From NCBI GenBank assembly GCA_018296165.2, contig JACKQL020000015.1, forward strand, positions 806,001-870,000: 64,000 nt of DNA, in the 5' to 3' direction. Positions within the stretch are counted from its first letter, which is position 1. Each line of letters begins with the position of its first letter. The stretch comes from Termitomyces sp. T153. Its lineage: Eukaryota; Basidiomycota; Agaricomycetes; Agaricales; Lyophyllaceae. Under the pieces are notes generated by a model. It was not told the DNA's origin, ran no database searches, and worked only from the letters and a program-made list of their open reading frames with translations. A program made the position numbers and the translations under genes. Shown piece by piece: positions 9,517 to 21,290 of the stretch.

Positions 9517-10950
9517 TTATTTGGAAGTGGAAGAAGAGGAAAGATAAGGTATTGAAAACGCGGCCACGAGGACTAGGGCTGCTATGGCAACCGCGGGAAC
9601 ATACGATGTCGACGAGGTATCTTTGGAGGGAATTTTGGACCGTTTGACAGGTCGGGGTTGGGAAGAGGACGTATTTATAGGTTCAGATGGAATGAGTCGA
9701 ACGTACCCGATGGAATTGAAACCATGGATGCTACAGATGAACGAATCAGTGTTGGAAACGGAGAGAGGAATGAAAATAACTGACTAATATCCTTCAATAT
9801 TGCGCTTGATCTCGTCCTCTATGCCACTCGGGACGCCGTCAAGGGAGAATGTAATCTTGGTAGAGTCCGACGACTGTTCAAGGGTGGTCGTGAGGGTAGC
9901 AATGTGCCCTAGGGACAATGTCAAGTGCCAAACTATTCCCCTTGTTTGAGATAGGACAAGAGTTTACCTTCGGGCCAAGTTGGGCTCTGCAGCAACCATG
10001 TTTGCACGATTTCCCGCGAGGGTGTCAGTGATATATATTTACCCTTGACACCACCGCCAAACAGGGAATAGCCAGACCCAACCTGAGGCGTAGACTGTCC
10101 GAAAATATTACTGTCAAGAGCAAGGACTACAAGAGAATAATCGTTTACCTGGGCAGGGGCACGAGTCCAAATTGGAATCCTCTTTTCATCAGTAAGGAGG
10201 GTAAAGAGGTCGTCCGCAGGAGCCTGGAACGTCGCTTCGACGGTGACCACCTTTGTATTAATCTTTTTCGGATCAGTCTTCTTTGGCTGAACAGGTGCAG
10301 GCGAGGAAGATGACGCAGGGGCTGGTGCACTAGCTGTTCCTGAAATAGGTGTGCCAACACGGCTAGGTTCAATACTGACAGTTAAATCCTTGCCGTGCGT
10401 GTCGATGATCGCGACGGGGAACTCAGCAAACTTGGCCTCAAGAGCAGCAGGCAGTCGGGACTTTGCAAGTTGGAATAGCGCCTCGACTGTAGGAGACGTA
10501 GAAGTAGAGAGAGACCAATGATACTATCAAAAAAAGTAAACCACTCGATCAGGGTAGAAAATGAGGCGCCGCTCACAGTGTAGTCAGACAAACGATCCAG
10601 GGTGACTTCGTGCGATACCTCTGGGATTGTAAGGGATCCATTGACCTCTGTTCCGTCACTCGCTGTGCCTGTCCATGTGAGCACGATCTTGCAATCGTAG
10701 ATGGTGATCAATCTATTTGGTCACTTCAAACTTTATTCAACTGGATAATCTGCAGTACGTACTTGGATTTTCGTTGTCCAAGCTCAACATCACCGTCCAC
10801 TTCAGTGACTTTTGAGACCGAGACGACCTCACTCTCATTGTCGCCTTTGACAGAGATCGTCACAAGTTCACGTTCGAACCATTCAGAGCCCCAGCGCGAG
10901 ACGTTCTTGTTCTTCCAATGCCAGTTCGCGGTTGACGGGGGAAGGGCCAT
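9517..10950 (-). CDS. AHA1: AHA1-type activator of Hsp90 ATPase with C-terminal membrane anchor
   Basis: Six exons (10950-10763, 10712-10577, 10523-10149, 10094-9968, 9908-9785, 9730-9517) join in phase to 387 residues. The N-terminal Aha1 domain starts with NWHWKNKNVSRW and carries WFERELVTI and the glycan-like beta region up to about residue 165. A Pro/Ala/Ser linker follows, then the C-terminal Aha1/START-like domain with FQAPADDLFTLLTD, IPIWTRAPAQ and IVQTWLLQSPTWPEG. The protein stimulates Hsp90 ATPase activity. Unusually, after the normal end (GYYIHGFNSIG) the frame continues with a basic Ser-rich linker and a hydrophobic helix (VPAVAIAALVLVAAFSIPYL) ending seven residues before the stop, which predicts a tail anchor. 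The start is the ATG before ALPPSTANW. Confidence 0.88.
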
Positions 10951-12939
10951 TTCTATGGATAAGTTGAGAGGAACGGTTAGTCTAACGGACACTGGGACAA
11001 GAGTTTTGTGATCGGGTAAAAAGTTGTGGATGATGTTTGTTTATTTACTCGACTGCTCTTCCATAACCTTCCAGATTTTTCCTTGTTCCTTGCCTTCTGC
11101 AGTTATATCTTCAGCCTGGGTCGACTCCATCTATTTCGAATGCTATTACCCTGATGCTTGAACTCAAATAAACTGTAGCACGGGGGTATCTATCATTATT
11201 GCAATCTGTTTTTTACACGTACGTCTCAGACAGGAAAGGGCTACCTGTTTTGTTTTCTGGCGCGGAAACAAGCCCCGTAACTTAGTCAGTCAGTCAGCCA
11301 GCCAACCAACCCCGCAATCTTGCGCGATTCTTCCAGAGGCGGTCACGCCAGGTTATCTACGGCTACATTTGTAGCCTAGGCCTTGACCGGGACCAGTGAC
11401 GCCGGAACTATCTGTATAGCATTGTACCTTCCTACCGGTGGGCGCGAACACCGGCTCTTCGCGTTACGACAGACTACCTTGAGGCACAGCACACCCCCAG
11501 TGACGCCGGAGCCATCCATATAATTGTACCTTCCTTGCTACCGGTGGGCGCGAACATCGGCCCCTCGCATTACGATAAACTACCTTGAGACACAGCACAC
11601 CCAAATCAAACCAATGTAACCCTCACACGTTTTTACTCCTTAGCTCTGTCATGTCTTCTGGATCGTTCTGAATTTGACAATCGACTTACTGTATATACAA
11701 ACTAGTCGGCTAATTAGACAGCCTCCGCAGAAACATTGAACTAAAGTAACCTAGGTCGTCATGACGCCATAACACGAGGTTTCAACCGTTTCTCAAATAT
11801 TCGGGTTATTTGACCCAGTACTACCACAGCATGAGTTCGGCAGCTGTCTCTTTGTACCGCCCCTTTTGGAACAATCTTTTGATATTCAGTCTCTACACTT
11901 ACATATGCGTAGGTTCCTAGAGAAATTTCTCATGGAGGATTTGACTTTCATACCTTGTGGTTGATCGGTATTGATCGCTGGAAACAAAAGGTATCTGTTA
12001 GATATTTTTCCGCGTGGTTCTCTCTTGTTGTTTACTAGGCACGCGAAAGTTTATCCTGTTGAACAACATCAGCACCGAGATCTTGGACTTCTTAGAATCC
12101 ATCCAAAAGAGGCCAATTAGTGAATCCCAAAATATTTGTATCGGATCTACGACCTTTACGTTGGCATTTACAATTGTCAATACTTGAGACACGGTGTCGT
12201 TTACTGGTTCGGATGCTTCAGTAGTTTGAACCGGAAACGACCGTGATAGCAAGCACACGCGTGCTTGCGCCCTCAGGAAGTTCTGGAGCTGGGAAGAATA
12301 CCTCCGTTCTTTTGTTCTGACTCAGTTAGTCGATCTATAGATCTCAGATACATCTACCGAAATCCCTCTTGAAGGGCAAATGATGTACGTAGATCATCTG
12401 GCTGGATGGTTATTGGCGGAATCGTCCACACACCGGCTTCCGTACCACTTACTCATACCTCTGGCATTGAACTGAACTCTATGAAGATAGGACCCCCGCA
12501 TGATCTTTGCCCTCTAACGTGATCATGATAGTTGTCTGCTTGCATAATAGAACGGAATTTGGGACGCTACGCCACCACACCGCTGATCATTGTCAAACCC
12601 TCCGACATCTGCCTCGGGGCTATACACCTAGTCAAATGTCAAAGTGAGTCGCTTTTTCGTGGAAAGGGGAATGGGTATTAATGGATAATCCGGGGGTTCG
12701 TTCTACTGCATCGTTGTTGTCAGATCTTGTTGCAGTAGATCAATCACATAAGACCAGATTCACCACATTAAGACATTTAAAAAAACACTGTCCCTTTTTC
12801 TCAGCCATCACCTCCTTGATCTTGTCCCAGAAAAGAGAATGGTCCGACAAGATCATTCATAATTTGTGCGCCCCAAAATCTCGGCCAGCACATATAACAG
12901 GATCCCTTCAGGCCGTTCCACGTCCTTGCTTATCTCACG
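10951..12939. other. Intergenic region between AHA1 and the first terpene synthase
   Basis: About 2 kb without a supported gene. It holds CAGT/CAGC/CAAC short repeats near 11285-11312, an imperfect 105-bp tandem duplication (listed separately), and a TTGATCGGTATTGATC direct repeat near 11961 that resembles the palindrome in the chromovirus. The 86-residue minus-strand frame at 11998-12258 shows no family signature. Confidence 0.5.
11393..11602. repeat. Imperfect 105-bp tandem duplication
   Basis: Unit 1 (11393-11496) and unit 2 (11497-11602) both begin CCAGTGACGCCGGA and end CACAGCACACCC. They share ATTGTACCTTCC and ACCGGTGGGCGCGAACA. They differ by a few substitutions and a short insertion. 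The unit is GC-rich and lies upstream of AHA1, whose start is about 440 bp away on the other strand. Confidence 0.75.
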
Positions 12940-14325
12940 ATGGCTGTCTCCCCCTCCCATCCCACGTCTTTCATCCTCCCTGACCTTGTTTCCCATTGCA
13001 CCTACCCACTTAATTATCACCTCAACGGCGACGAAATAGCCAAGCAATCGGTTGAATGGCTGCAATCTCACTGCTCCGATATGTCTCGCAAAGGCCGTCG
13101 CGCCCTCCATGGCTTGAAGGCCGGGGAGCTCGCTGCCTTCTGCTACAATAACGCCACGGCCGAGCGCCTCCGTGTCGTCTCCGATTTCTTAACCTACCTC
13201 TTTCATCTGTGCGTCTTAGCTTTTTGTGCATCCGTTCCGTTCGGCCTACGTTATTTGCCGGCGGTGCAGGGATAACATCAGTGACGGCATGATGACACAA
13301 GAGACGGACGTGCTGTCTGATGTCGTCATGAATGCTTTGTGGTTTAGCGATCGTTACATGCCGACGACTACTTCCGGAAAGGAACAGCTTGCCGAGGAGC
13401 TCAATCCTGGTAAGCTCGCTAGAGAGTAAGAACAATCTTTCTCAAATTTATCAGACTCGGATGTAAAGAATTGACACATTCCTTCCAGCTTCTGGGCTCG
13501 CTGCATCATTGATGCTGGACCTGGTGTACAGGAACGTTTCAAGGAGTCATTCGGATGCTTCTTCGAAGCTGTGAATATTCAGGCGAAGGCACGCGATGCA
13601 GGGATTATCCCTGACCTTGAGTCATACATTGATATGCGTAGGGACAATTCAGGTGAGCTTTTTCGCCCTGTATGCCATATGGACATCGTTTATTGTTCAT
13701 CACACAGGGTGCAAGCCTTGTTGGGCGCTCATTGAGTCAGTTTTAGTTGTTGGTATGTTTACTTAGACTGACTCCGTAGGGATGGTGTTTAGATACGCCT
13801 TGGATATTGATCTGCCCGACTACGTCGTTGAACATCATGTGATCCAGGAGTTGAACCGCTGGACTAATGACCTTGTTACATGGTCTAATGTACGCTTCCA
13901 TTCACTACACACCGACGAGCCAAGTTATCTACTGATGTACAGGATATCTTTTCTTATAACGTCGAGCAAGCGCGCGGAGATTCTCATAACATGATTGTGA
14001 TACTCATGAATTACCATGGCCACACTCTTCAGAGTGCTGTTGACTATGCCAGCGACCTTTGCGCACAGTCGATTGCAGGATTCCAACGCGATCGCAAGCA
14101 ACTTCCCTCCTGGGGCCCACAAATTGATACAATGGTCGAAAAATACGTCGAAGGTCTACAGAACTGGATTGTCGGGTACACTTCTCCTCGATCCTGTACA
14201 TTATGGTACTTATCTAAAATCCTAGTTCCCTCCACTGGAGCTTCCAGACTCACCGTTATTTTGGAACCAATGGTGCTGAGGTCAAGAGAACTCGTTTCGT
14301 CCCACTGCTTCCTCATGAAGTGTAG
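12940..14325 (+). CDS. Sesquiterpene synthase 1, Δ6-protoilludene-synthase type
   Basis: Seven exons (12940-13208, 13270-13425, 13489-13652, 13708-13735, 13793-13889, 13943-14175, 14226-14325) join to 348 residues, the usual size of fungal class I sesquiterpene synthases. The aspartate-rich motif reads DNISD just after the first intron, and the NSE triad reads NDIFSYNVE; both bind the Mg-diphosphate cluster. SGCKPCWALIEY and GLQNWIVGSLHWSFQTHRYFG match the protoilludene synthase clade of Basidiomycota, which cyclises farnesyl diphosphate to a 5-6-4 skeleton. The product specificity is inferred. It is one of two tandem copies with conserved intron positions. No P450 or other tailoring gene is adjacent. 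Confidence 0.88.
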
Positions 14326-17275
14326 ATACATTCGCAAACGGCGACGGCGCAGCTCTCAGGATAGGATAATATGAGTGGGTACTAGTCTAATTTATGCGGC
14401 TGCTGGGGTTGCACGCAAATGCCAGGGTAATAGCCTCCAGGGAGTTAAATCGCCAAAAGCAGTGGACTGTTGAACAGTATGACTCGTCGATAAGACCGGC
14501 CAGCTGCAATGTACACATATACCAATCTATAGCAGAATTAATTTCGATTGACTTAAAGAAGTATAATATAATTGTCGGTTCACGATCTAGTAGTTTGATG
14601 ATTTAAGTTACAATAAGATACCCATATACAGCCGCCTATGAGATGACAAACCTCGAGAGGACACATGTACGAAAGATCTGAATGAGAAGAGAGTGGAAAA
14701 TAGAAGAAACTATATATGACTCGCTGCTAATACCTTTTAGATTCTTGTCCGTACATGACTTACTGTCGGTGGAAATTGATTGAGCAAACGGAGGGAAAGA
14801 GTGCAACTATTATACCGGTGCCTCCACCTTCAATACGTTGTTATCTTCTGCCGTCTTTCTTTCAATGAGTCCGTTGCATGACCGGCCACTTCGATGACTT
14901 TTGAAACCGAGAACCTCATCCTCGTTGCCGCTTGTCACGTATATTAGAGATCGACATCGCTCATGTCTTGTGTACGCTCGAGTTATCCAGAGCTTAGGTG
15001 GCGCAACAATTTCTAGAACTGGAAATTGCATTGTGAAAGGATCCCATAGAACCTTTAATATATACCTATAGAGAGCCACCAAGTTGGGAGGTCGTAACAG
15101 ATAAGACCCAGATATCTTTGCGGCTGATTAGTGGCTACACGTAACCAACCCTGAGATACCTCGCGAAAGCGAGGATAGGCATATACCCAGCAACCAGGAT
15201 GAAGCGGAAAGGGGTATGATCTGCATATAAGCCAGGAAGCGAAGGAAACAAAGCTAGACACGAGAGAACGGTGACAGTTCTTAGCTTTGCGACAAATAAG
15301 AAATCACGGGACTACCTTCCAAACTTGTGTAAGAGCCTTCATATTCGGAAAGCACGCTGTAGAGACACGATGAAGGAATACATAAAGAGGCCTGGATTAC
15401 TCACCCAACTTGGATCGTTTACATTGAAACACCTCATCATGCCGGAATTCGCGACTGTTCATCCTTATATGTTCTGCATACCTCTGCAAATCTAGTGCCA
15501 TCTGGAGTGACCCGTCGCCCAAGCTGAAGGATGTGTTGCGTTCCAATTGCGGTTTGGCAGGAAGTTGGTTGACGAGCTAGTGGCTGTGCAGAATTTGAGT
15601 ATCCTTCTCCGAGTCATGCCACTCTCATGTTGAAATGTCGTTATCTTCATCCTTGTATCTTGTGCTTTCTAAACGTGTTCAATGTCAATAGAAGGACATT
15701 TAACAATGTAAACGCCCGACGCCCGTGCTCGTCGATCCGCCGATTTTCCCGATATGTTTTGGATAACTGAGACTACTACGTGCAGCCGCCGGCTTGAAGC
15801 GGAACTAGAGATGAATATGAAACTTCCAGTGCACACACGCGATCTAGATACAATAACAGGGGGCTCTCGGTTTCCGGGTTTTTCCCCCAAAGTAGCATAG
15901 TTCTTCCCGCCGTTCCCAGAGGCTATGCGAAATGGATGCAGTCTGTACCACTGATTTATCACAATAAACATTCTATGACGAGTCTGTGGATGAAACACTC
16001 CCTCTACCATCAGGCCTCCTCCAGTACATTTCAACCTTACTGATGCGTCCATGAAATAGAATTCTTTCCCGATATATTTTTGAAGTTTTAAAGGTGAAAA
16101 GATACTCAAGTATCCGAGAATGACTGGCTCGGTTGAATTCTCCTGCCGATCCGATATCTCTCGACTCACTACCATTGCTATAATCAAGAAACTCCGTACA
16201 TAAAGAACTTTTAGAAATCTTGGTGAGGATAGATTTAGTAATGCTTGAATCCGGGATGGTTTAAATTAGTTTTTGTGAATGTTATCCACGTCGCAGACCA
16301 AGAGTTCGAGTACTTTATTATTTCTATTTCAATCGAGGCATATATCCTAAGATGTCATCACAAAGATCAATCATTTCATTTTGCACGAAACTAAGAGACC
16401 GGTGACCCGGTGTAGCAACTACATTGAAACACCCAAGTACTTGACTGGAAGGGATTACAAAGACCAACCAACTAAAGGGAATATATTGACTCAGGGACGC
16501 TCGGGGATAGAATTTAGACGCTCAGGGATAAAACATATACTTATGTCATCTGCGCCATATACGATCCACCGCTACGGTAATTCGAACAGACGGGTTCATA
16601 TGAGGCCTTACTTGACGGGCAACTTTGTAAATCACTGTTACAGGTTCATCTATCTACCGGATAGCTCAGGTAGACTAGGACCCCGGAGAATTTCCCCTAC
16701 TAGATTCAAACAAAAGATTTTGAAAATTTGGGCCTTATCCGGGTATTTTCGAACTGAATGGTTGCGCGATGGCACGATACATTTTTCAGACTCCAGACCA
16801 GATCTCATTCTCAGACACTAAGTCAGATATGAGACCACAGGTATATCATGTATCAGTCTACTTGTTTGTCGTGCATGAACCCTCGTGTTCAATTCTCTTG
16901 GTCATGTTTTTATTGCCTGATATTCATTTGGTCACATTTCTGTGACGCAGTGCAAAAAAACATATACCTCTTTTGATCACAACCTCCTAATCTCCATATG
17001 CCTGACAGTGTCATTGAACTGGCGCGTGTCCCGCCACACTTTTGCGAGAGTGGAAGGATCATCTGCAGGAAGAAGTTTATCATTCAAAATATACCTGATG
17101 AGATCCTCTTGGCCAAAGAAAATGTCCTCAAGATTCCTACATCGCACAAAAGCCCCTTTCTCGGTTCACCTCATGATCAAAACCTTCCAGACAAAAAGTC
17201 TTAATTTTGGAATTGTTGGTATCTAGCCTCAGGGGATTTTCTTCGGGGTCCTGGTAGACCCAGGTAAATTATATC
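14326..17275. other. Intergenic region between the two terpene synthases
   Basis: Nearly 3 kb without an intact gene. Apart from a decayed AHA1 fragment (14880-15000), I see a perfect 6-bp stem with a GAAA loop at 15159-15174 (CCTCGCGAAAGCGAGG) and a short repeated phrase near 16495-16530 (ACGCTCgGGGATA twice). Frames of 172 codons (15669-16187, minus) and 146 codons (16381-16821, plus) have no protein-like signature and look like chance. Confidence 0.5.
14880..15000 (-). pseudogene. Decayed fragment of an AHA1 first exon
   Basis: The plus-strand stretch beginning CCACTTCGATGACTTTTGAA aligns with 10798-10870 inside AHA1 exon 1 (CCACTTCAGTGACTTTTGAG), at roughly four of five positions over the first 50 bases. 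The similarity continues more weakly through AGAGATCG. Small gaps break the reading frame. The fragment has the same orientation relative to the following terpene synthase as the intact AHA1 has to the first one, so it looks like a leftover of a segmental duplication. Confidence 0.6.
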
Positions 17276-17360
17276 TTCTGTTTTATAGAGGGTACATCAT
17301 ATATATTCTGTTTTATAGAGGATACATCATATATATTCTGTTCTACAGAAGATACATAAG
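17276..17360. repeat. 30-bp tandem repeat in the terpene synthase 2 promoter
   Basis: The unit TTCTGTTTTATAGAGGGTAC plus CATCATATATA occurs at 17276-17305 and 17306-17335, with a third diverged, shortened copy at 17336-17360. It ends about 35 bp before the start codon. The first copy of the gene has no such repeat. It could affect expression, but that is inference. Confidence 0.75.
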
Positions 17361-17394
17361 AACGACTATTTTGCAAAAGAATCCCCAACATACC

Positions 17395-18773
17395 ATGGCA
17401 GCCGACTCCTCCCAGCCCACGTCTTTTATCCTTCCCGATCTTCTGTCCCACTGCACCTACCCTCTTATTTATCACCCTGACGGTGACGAAATAGCCAAGC
17501 AATCGGTTGAATGGCTGGAATCTAACTGTCCCGACCTGTCTGCGAAAGGCCGTCATGCCCTTCATGGCTTGAAGGCTGGTGAGCTCACCGCTTTCTGCTA
17601 CAATAATACCACGCCCGAGCGCCTCCGCATCGCCTCCGATTTCCTGACATACCTCTTTCATTTGTGCGTCTTTAGTTTTTCCTTCTGCATCTTCTGCATC
17701 CGTTCATATTACTTGTCATAGGGATGACATCAGTGACGGTATGATGACACGAGAGACAGGCGTTTTATCCGACGTCGTCATGAATGCCTTGTGGTTTAGT
17801 GATCGGTACATGCCGACTAATGCCCCCGGAAAGGAACAGCCTGCAGAGGAGCTCAATCCAGGAAAGCTCGCTCGAGAGTGAGCTATTGAGTTGATCAGAA
17901 TCGGATCCTTAATGATTGATATGTTAGCTTCTGGGCTCGTTGCATCGTTGATGCTAGTCCCGGCGCACAGGAGCGTTTCAAGGAGGCATTTGAGCGCTTC
18001 TTTGAATCTGTCAATATTCAGGCGAAGGAACGCGATGCAGGAGTTGTCTCCGACCTCGAGTCGTACATTGATCTGCGCAGAGACAATTCAGGTGAGCTTT
18101 TTTGCCACCTCTAGATATGATTTCTCTTTGTTGACAATAATATTGCCCGTAGGGTGCAAGCCCTGTTTCGCGCTCATTGAGTGAGTTGCTTTTTTATACA
18201 CGCTTAAACTGACTAAGGTACGTATGACGTTAGATATACCCTGGATATTGATCTTCCCGACTGCGTCGTCGAGCATCATATTTTCCAGGAGCTTAACCGC
18301 TGGGCCAACGACCTTGTTGCTTGGTCTAATGTACGACTCTTTTCATCTATTATGTGTAGATGCACTTGTCAATCTCCTGACCTGCAGGATATCTTTTCTT
18401 ATCAAGTCGAGCAGGCGTGTGGGGATAGCCTCAATATGGTTGCGATACTCATAAAGCATCATGGTCACACTCTCCAGAGCGCTGTAGACTACGTTGGCGA
18501 CCTCTGTGCCCAGACTATCGCGGGTTTCCAACGCGATCGCGAGCAACTTCCCTCCTGGGGCCCACAAGTTGATGCAATGGTCGAAAAATACGTCGAAGGT
18601 CTACAGAACTGGATTGTTGGGTACGCTTCTTCTTGGTCCTTTACATTATAGTACTCATTGAAAATTTCAGTTCCCTCTACTGGAGCTTCCAAACTCATCG
18701 CTATTTTGGAACCAATGGTGCCGAGGTCAAGAAGACTCGTGTTGTACCATTGCTTTTCTCACCTGAAGTGTAA
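17395..18773 (+). CDS. Sesquiterpene synthase 2, Δ6-protoilludene-synthase type
   Basis: This is a paralogue of the gene at 12940 with the same exon plan and about 349 residues. The aspartate-rich motif reads DDISD (first exon ends 17663, second begins 17722) and the NSE triad reads NDIFSYQVE. KPCFALIEY and GLQNWIVGSLYWSFQTHRYFG are conserved, so the enzyme looks intact. It differs from copy 1 by D-for-N in the second position of the Asp-rich motif and by changes such as YQVE for YNVE. It uses farnesyl diphosphate by family inference. A three-copy 30-bp repeat lies immediately upstream of the start. The product could be the same or a related sesquiterpene; sequence alone does not decide. Confidence 0.88.
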
Positions 18774-18996
18774 TTATATATTTATCCCCTATAGTTTAAT
18801 TATGATCTATTCTCCCCTATGTTCAGTATCGATCCATTCTAGCGGATGGACAGGACTATTACACTGGTTTATATAATTTTACTGAAGTTACAGCCAGAGT
18901 GATCGGCTATTTTTAGTTGCATATTGATGACGTCATATTGCGGTGGCGTGAGGGCTTTAAGAGTCTCGGCAGTTCTCATGTTTCCTTTAGACCACT

Positions 18997-20284
18997 ATGA
19001 ATTCACTTTTTAGGCCGTTTCTCCGCACTGCTATCTTCCGAAACAGCCCGCTCACCCTCCGTCCTCAACTGGCTCGCTCAGTCCTCCTTGCTACGACACT
19101 GCATCACAAGAGGACGGTGGCCAGCACTGTTTCAAATCGTCCCGCGAGTCAGACTCTTGAGCATGCTGCTACGAACATCAAGGAAGAAGTTGGAAACTCT
19201 GCCTCAGATCTCGCTAAAGTAATTGCTGGTGCTAACATTAGAGATGATCCCCTTGTTCCAGAAGGATCTGCTTCATTCGCAAGTGGTCATCTTCTTTTCT
19301 TCGACGTTATTGCTGACTCGTGTGATCAGCTCAATATCACTAAAATTGTCGCTCAGAAGGTGCCTGAACCAGTTTTGATCTTTGGTCTCCTCGGTGAGGA
19401 ATTATTTCGGAGGGAAGTAATGTGATGACCCATCACCCTGGCCTTAGGTGGTCTTCCGTACATGGGTGCATCTGCAATCACGGTATATCTCGCTCATTCA
19501 GCTGGAATGGCCGCCAGCGGCTTAGACACTACCCTTGACCCTGGAGTTGCTCTCACGCTGCTCGATCAGGCCTTAAACATCCAGGTGACTTATGGTGCCG
19601 TAATGTTATCATTCCTGGGTAAGTAAAGGGAATCTATCACACGATTTTGAAGTCGATTTTGTGATCGTCAATCTTCCGAATAGGTGCCCTCCATTGGGGC
19701 ATGGAATTCGCTGGGTATGGTGGCACCCAGGGATACAAACGACTGTGTCTCGGAGCAGCCCCAGTCCTCTTCGCATGGCCCACGCTCGCATTGCAGCCCA
19801 TGATTGCCCTAGTTTGGCAGTGGTTTGGATTTACTGCGCTTTGGTATGCTGATGCAAAGGTTACTGGTCTCGGATGGAGTACGCGTTTTATCCACATTGC
19901 TGGTCAAAGGACTAATACGATGGGTTGTTTCACGTAGCTCCCAAGTGGTATTCTCAGTACCGATTTTATCTGTCCATCCTTGTTGGAACCTGGTAGGACC
20001 GTGGTTCTTTGGTTAATCAAAGTTTCTCTCTGATCTACGCTCGAACTAGCATCATAGGCTCTCTCGCGGGAACATCCTACTACGGTCCCGTCGCGGGCCA
20101 CGGATTCCTTTCCCATGACTTGGACCTCATCCGTGAGGAGCGGAAGAAGATGTTGCCCCAGAGATCGGGATTCATTCCGGGAGACATCGAGGTGGCACCT
20201 GCTGGAGAGAGTGTTGACCACTATGTCAGGATCCATCATAAACATCATGGCGAACCCAAGGTAGAAGTCCTCTCGAGAAATTGA
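18997..20284 (+). CDS. TMEM69-like (DUF3429) mitochondrial membrane protein
   Basis: The first exon encodes an Arg/Ser/Leu-rich N-terminus without acidic residues (FRPFLRTAIFRNSPL), typical of a mitochondrial presequence. Later exons give hydrophobic helices with GGLPYMGAS, YGAVMLSFLGALHWGMEFAGYGG and WFGFTALWYAD, matching the DUF3429/TMEM69 family of inner-membrane proteins of unknown role. The C-terminus is charged and His-rich. Introns follow 19399 (GTGAGG), 19619 (GTAAGT), 19878 (GTACGC) and 19991 (GTAGGA). A first intron at 19279-19329 uses a GC donor (GCAAGT), is 51 bp long and keeps the frame whether or not it is removed. Confidence 0.75.
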
Positions 20285-21290
20285 AATAAGGAAAGGAGAT
20301 GCTATGAACGCGGGGGAAAATGCGAAGGTCAGGAAGTATCGGAATGAATCAATGAAGAGTTTGTCACCAAAGCGTCTGTATCAATAGTTGTAATTGGTAT
20401 TACACATCTTTAATGTAACATTGACACCATTGTGTCTATGGATTCAAGTCCGCACCTGCAAACGGCAACAAAGTTCCGAATCCCGACGTCTAGGATGGTT
20501 CTCCCCTTCTGAGCGTGGCTGTGCTCTCCCCTTTCCTTCTGCCACGCGGGCTTACGCCGATAGTGCCTCGCGACAAATCGATATCATATACAGATAATCC
20601 GCGAGAAGCTGTCACAAGAGCCGTCCTGTGTCCATTCGATGCTGCGCCCAGTTCAAACTGAACACGCTTTTCCCTTGACGTCGAATCATCAACTTGGCTC
20701 TGGGTCGATTTGTTGGTACGTTTCAATCATGCCTCAATAGTAGAATTTCGCGGATGAATCGGGGGTAATGAGGCTGGTATCGACTGGTGAAGACACGGCT
20801 TTGTTGTGGAGTGAGGTGGTTGCAGTTTTGGAGGGCTTCAATTCCTTCACTCGCGTGGAGAGACGCTGCTAATTTGCGGCTTGCAGATGAACATCACCAT
20901 GGTAGCATACCCCGATCCCCAACGTATCCATAGTACCATTCAACTGAAATGATGTATGGACCTTCTAGAGTGAGATGTTATTGTCATTGAAAAGATGGTA
21001 TGTATATTGATGGAAGTTCTGAGTCTGATGGACAATGGTAACAGGTGAGCGTGACGGTTACCCCCCAGATCCTAAAGATCCTTGGCTACTGATTTTTATC
21101 TTCTCGTCTGACTCTATGCTTTATTAGTATCCCTCTTCCTTTATCGTGTTCTTCTTTCTTTCTTAGGCCCCAGCGCTATTGTCCTAGGTTCTGTTTCTCG
21201 ACCTCGTCAATCTCTTCAGTAGTGATCAAAATTCACGTTCTTTCATCTCTTCCCCTTATCACGCTACCTTGAGTCAAGCCGTCAGCCAAA
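20285..21290. other. Intergenic region before the SH3 membrane protein
   Basis: About 1 kb. No supported gene. Pyrimidine-rich stretches at 21105-21260 (TTCTTTCTTTCTTAGG, CTCTTCCCC) look like the promoter or leader of the following gene. A 78-codon minus-strand frame at 20490-20726 has no recognisable signature. Confidence 0.45.

Noticed and set aside
15669..16187. 172-codon minus-strand frame between the terpene synthases
   Set aside because: No domain, signal or membrane pattern, and no sensible splice partners; likely a chance open frame in non-coding DNA.
16381..16821. 146-codon plus-strand frame
   Set aside because: Composition is irregular and rich in Arg/Tyr/Ser; no family motif, no neighbours that suggest an operon or transposon gene.
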